Position numbers and translations under genes: made by a program
In this document: one piece after another, positions 49,201-64,000 of the stretch
How positions within the stretch are numbered: the first letter of the stretch is position 1
Layout of the letters: each line of letters begins with the position of its first letter
The notes under the pieces: model-generated
Database searches by the model: none
Seen by the model: the letters and a program-made list of their open reading frames with translations, nothing else
What the model was told of the DNA's origin: nothing
Source of the DNA: Syngnathus acus
Taxonomy: Eukaryota; Chordata; Actinopteri; Syngnathiformes; Syngnathidae
Assembly: GCF_901709675.1 (NCBI RefSeq)
Contig: NC_051098.1
Span: 3,794,000-3,857,999 of the forward strand
Direction of reading: 5' to 3'
Length of the DNA stretch: 64,000 nt

Positions 49201-49913
49201 TGACCTAATATAACTAGATTCCTCCTCAACCTTTTGCAGGAGTCCACCTTTTAGTTATGAATCTAATTATTATTATTATTATTATTATTCATAATTTGCA
49301 TTGAATCACAAAATTATTATTATTATTATTATTATTCATAATAATAATAATAATTTTGTGATTCAATGCAAATCAGGTAGTGACATTGACTGCCCAAGTT
49401 GTTTAGCCTTAAGGGACCGAAACCGCCATCGTGCCTTGACAGCGTCTTTCAAAAGACGATGAGCATTGAGTCATAGAGGTGAGACGCAATTGCTTCATTC
49501 GTGTAATTGAATTTTTATTATTAAAATGTTATGCATTGAACACGCGTTCAATTGTATGGTTATTCCAAGTTCTCTCCGAGTAAATATTTTAGCTTTTGTC
49601 GCACAACTATTTCGTCATCAAGAGGCACGTCGGCGCTCTTGAAAAATACAAATTCACGTGCAAATATATTTAGAACTATCATGTTTATCACACATGGTCT
49701 ATAATATTAACTTTAGTCTTACAATTTGGTTATCAGTATAACAAATTACAAAGACAATGCAGTATAGCTCAAGCGGCTCAAAAATAGCATAATAGTTATT
49801 AAGAAATGCTGAAAACTGGTGCTATAATAAAAGAAATACAACAAATAGGTCATTAAAACGCATTCTTACCGCGTAAACACAGTTCCAATTCTCTCTAGTC
49901 TGCTCCCAGCCAT
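46287..49913 (-). CDS. mrps23: MRPS23, mitochondrial small-ribosomal-subunit protein mS23, complete
   Basis: Nuclear-encoded component of the mitochondrial ribosome small subunit. The exons are 49870-49913, 47312-47491, 47115-47192, 46859-46982 and 46287-46418, all with GT-AG borders and matching phases. The total is 558 bases, 185 residues plus TAG; the human protein is 190. The start [15 protein letters not shown] matches the vertebrate N-terminus. Conserved blocks are [38 protein letters not shown] and [13 protein letters not shown]. The tail after exon 4 is variable, as in other species. The first intron (2.4 kb) carries a Tc1 fragment, a SINE and a foldback repeat. The start codon is 2.1 kb from the divergently placed RhoGEF start. 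Confidence 0.95.
47818..48205 (+). pseudogene. Tc1-like transposon 5' fragment with transposase N-terminus
   Basis: It begins TACAGTGGGGCAAAAAGTAT and carries the left terminal sequence of a known fish Tc1 type (GTTCTCCCACTTAAAA). It then codes for a helix-turn-helix part of the transposase ([42 protein letters not shown]). The catalytic domain and right end are missing. A different transposon family from the one at 4896-6793. It lies in MRPS23 intron 1. Confidence 0.82.
48430..48520. repeat. Degraded repeat with GGTGGTCCGCA words
   Basis: GTGGTCCGCA occurs twice about 50 bases apart, and the start GGGATTGTCAACAGGTGG looks like an eroded hAT end. Its other end was not found. Confidence 0.35.
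48647..48990 (-). mobile_element. Teleost SINE-like repeat, copy 4
   Basis: The minus strand shows CCGGTTTCCTCCCACATCCC, GGCGAACCGGTT-side words reading CTGCGATTGGCTGGCAACC, and a tail close to AGAAAATGGATGAATG. It lies in MRPS23 intron 1. Confidence 0.8.
49294..49373. repeat. Near-perfect foldback (80 bp)
   Basis: ATTTGCATTGAATCACAAAA and its reverse complement face each other, with ATT/AAT runs completing arms of about 38 bases and almost no loop. Confidence 0.85.
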
Positions 49914-52049
49914 TTGGTTATTTCGGGTACAGCTGAACCACAAGCAGTTTCTCGACGGGCAATCCAAACAGCACTTCCGGTAGTACTTTAATCTCTTTCA
50001 GAATAAAGTATCACTGCTCTAACAACAATGACTTGATAATAGGAATATATATTATACAGTGCATATTTATTTATTCGCCTGCCTTTGGGGGTATTAATAT
50101 GATAAAAACGAGATCGTATATTTTTCTGTTCTAAACTTTTTTTTTTTTTTTTTTTTTGCTGTTGTCTTTTTACTTTCGATATTCTTGGGACTTACTTGAC
50201 TAACCTAGGACCTCGGATATCCCTTTTCGCGCCATATCATGTGGAAACGCTAGTCGGTACGACCAGACCAAAAAAAAAAAAAAAAATCAAAATATATACC
50301 AAGAATCACCACTAGAGAACAATCAAGATCCAGGTATCTTACCTGTATCTTCCCTGACGTGACCTCTCAGTTACTCTTTTTGATCTAACCCTAACCATAA
50401 CCCTAGCCCTAATACATGGTATATTTTAATTTGTATCACGTCCGATTTCTTCATTAGAAAACGTTGTGTCAATCACTCTAATCTCACTATCGACCTCAAC
50501 CCATCTCTGTATATAAAAAGTCTACACATTTCTTTTCAAATACTTTTTGTAAATTCAAAGATGGGATGAAGATAATTTCAAAACATTTTCCACCATTAAT
50601 GCGAGCTGTATGTAAACTGTACACCTCAATTAGAATGATTTATCTTTTTAAGAAAGATATTAAAAATAACCGAGATAATTGTTGCGGAAGTGTGCACACC
50701 CTCTTGAAAGTGTCATTGTGGCTTTTTCAGAATTAACCAATCACATTCAAACTATGATACCAATTTATGTTTATACAATATGAGCATCCTTAATCATTTC
50801 TAATTGTGCTAGTACAGATATTTTAAAGTCTTTGTTAATCAGTCATAAAGAGTTGTAACTTAGAGTCATAAAAGTCTGACAGTAGAATTTCCTCCCTGCA
50901 ATCTCTAGTTCAAACCAGACTCTTTAGTTAACCTGTAAAGGTATAATATGTAGTCACCATGAGCTTCAATGACTAACATCTAGCAAATTAGTGCATCATT
51001 CTGCTTAAGAAATTACATTTCTGAGGTAGTCATTTGTTTTCACCCTATAACTGGTGTTAACAAGCTAATTAATTGCTTATAATGAAAGCGTACACACATT
51101 TTAAACCCAGATTTTAAATTGCCTGTTTCACACGTTCAAATGACTTGATAACACATTTTTATATGGTTCTAAATTTGATCTAAACCTAATTAAAAACAAC
51201 AAGATAAAAAAACCTCAATTTGCAGTAAGGCTAGAGTGGGACAGGACACGGCATGGTTAAATAGCGACACATGCAGGCTTAATCCCGCCATGTAAAAAGG
51301 CAAAAGTGAACTTTAAACTCTTAATGTCAGCTGACCAGAAAAAAAAAAATGTGTATGGGGCCCTGGCTCAACTGGATCAAGAACATTACTCGCAGTTCTT
51401 AGCACACACTTCCACACACATGGTAAATCACTTTCAGTACTGGCTAGCATAGTTATTTTAGTCATTTCTTTCTCTGCTTTTGATATATAATTTAACTTTG
51501 CTTAAGGCGGAGGGGAGAATCTAAAATGGAGAGCCACATTACACTGTAATCTGCCAGTGGTTCTTTTTTCTGGTTCGGCAACAGAGTGCATTTTAAGGCA
51601 CAGAAGCAGGCAGGCAGGCAGGCCAGGTTGAGTTTAGGAATGTCAGCGCGTTACAGGGTGGTGTAGAGAGAGGGACGGAGCCAAACAGAGGAGGGACAAA
51701 GAGCAGGAGAGGGAGAGCGAGTCATAAATGCAATAATTACAGCTTAGGTAGAAATAAGCAAAGCACTCTGCTCCCACTGGCTGCCAGCGTAGCTAACAAC
51801 AGGACAGAATGAAGAGGACCTAAGCAACATTGACCTTTTTGTTTTGTTGGTTACACTACCATTCATCGCTCCTGTTTGGGATTTATTTGTATTTTTTAAA
51901 TGAACATAATCACTGACGCCAATCATTTCTCAGGATGGATTTTCTTCTGGATTCTGGCTGATTAGGATGGATTACTTTCAGACAGTTTGCTCCAAGTCTT
52001 ACTGAATTTTCTTAGCACACTTGAAATCGAGATCTGTGAACCATTCAGC
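49914..52049. other. Intergenic between divergent MRPS23 and RhoGEF
   Basis: Should contain the MRPS23 promoter next to 49914 and the RhoGEF promoter and 5' UTR near the right end. A short telomere-like run (CTAACCCTAACC, with variants) lies at 50384-50411. T and A runs occur near 50138 and 50271. No gene is supported. Confidence 0.5.
51967..52005 (+). other. Upstream ORF, 12 codons
   Basis: ATGGATTAC... to TGA at 52003-52005 ends 44 bases before the RhoGEF start. Whether it lies in the transcript depends on the unseen transcription start. Confidence 0.4.

Positions 52050-64000
<11,951 letters not shown>

Noticed and set aside
50384-50411. A true telomere or chromosome end
   Set aside because: Only a few imperfect repeats, with ordinary gene-bearing sequence on both sides.

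Overview
This window is nuclear DNA of a teleost fish. Three spliced vertebrate genes have intact exon phases and GT-AG splice sites, and they lie among transposons typical of fish: Penelope-like, Tc1/mariner and hAT elements, L2-like LINEs and tRNA-derived SINEs. The species cannot be fixed from the sequence alone. A spiny-rayed (percomorph) fish is my guess from the repeat mix.

Layout. Bases 1-19983 contain no host gene I can support and are mostly mobile DNA. In order they hold: a Penelope-like retroelement on the minus strand with a hammerhead-ribozyme motif in its terminal repeat; a large TIR element carrying 251-bp tandem units; a broken Tc1 transposon with two nested insertions; a SINE; a hAT-like cluster with a BED-like zinc-finger ORF; a second large TIR element; a 300-bp hAT MITE; and a third large TIR element carrying a 30-bp minisatellite. 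Bases 19984-42843 (minus) hold complete CEP164, a mother-centriole distal-appendage protein. I could phase it as 26 coding exons, 1546 codons plus stop. Its introns carry MITEs, SINEs and simple repeats. Bases 43500-46140 hold a 5'-truncated L2-like LINE with a 432-codon open reverse-transcriptase frame. Bases 46287-49913 (minus) hold complete MRPS23 (mitoribosomal protein mS23), 5 exons and 185 codons. From 52050 to the window end (plus) runs the 5' part of an ephexin-family Rho guanine-nucleotide exchange factor, most like NGEF. Seven exons are visible and the gene is cut inside its DH domain.

The three genes do not form a pathway. CEP164 and MRPS23 are on the same strand, and MRPS23 and the RhoGEF are head to head about 2.1 kb apart (start codon to start codon). 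The most unusual feature is one TIR family (ends starting TACCGTA and followed by repeated GCGCAC or GTCGC blocks) with seven copies covering about 11% of the window. Four of them carry their own internal tandem arrays. No CRISPR array, rRNA gene or tRNA gene was seen.
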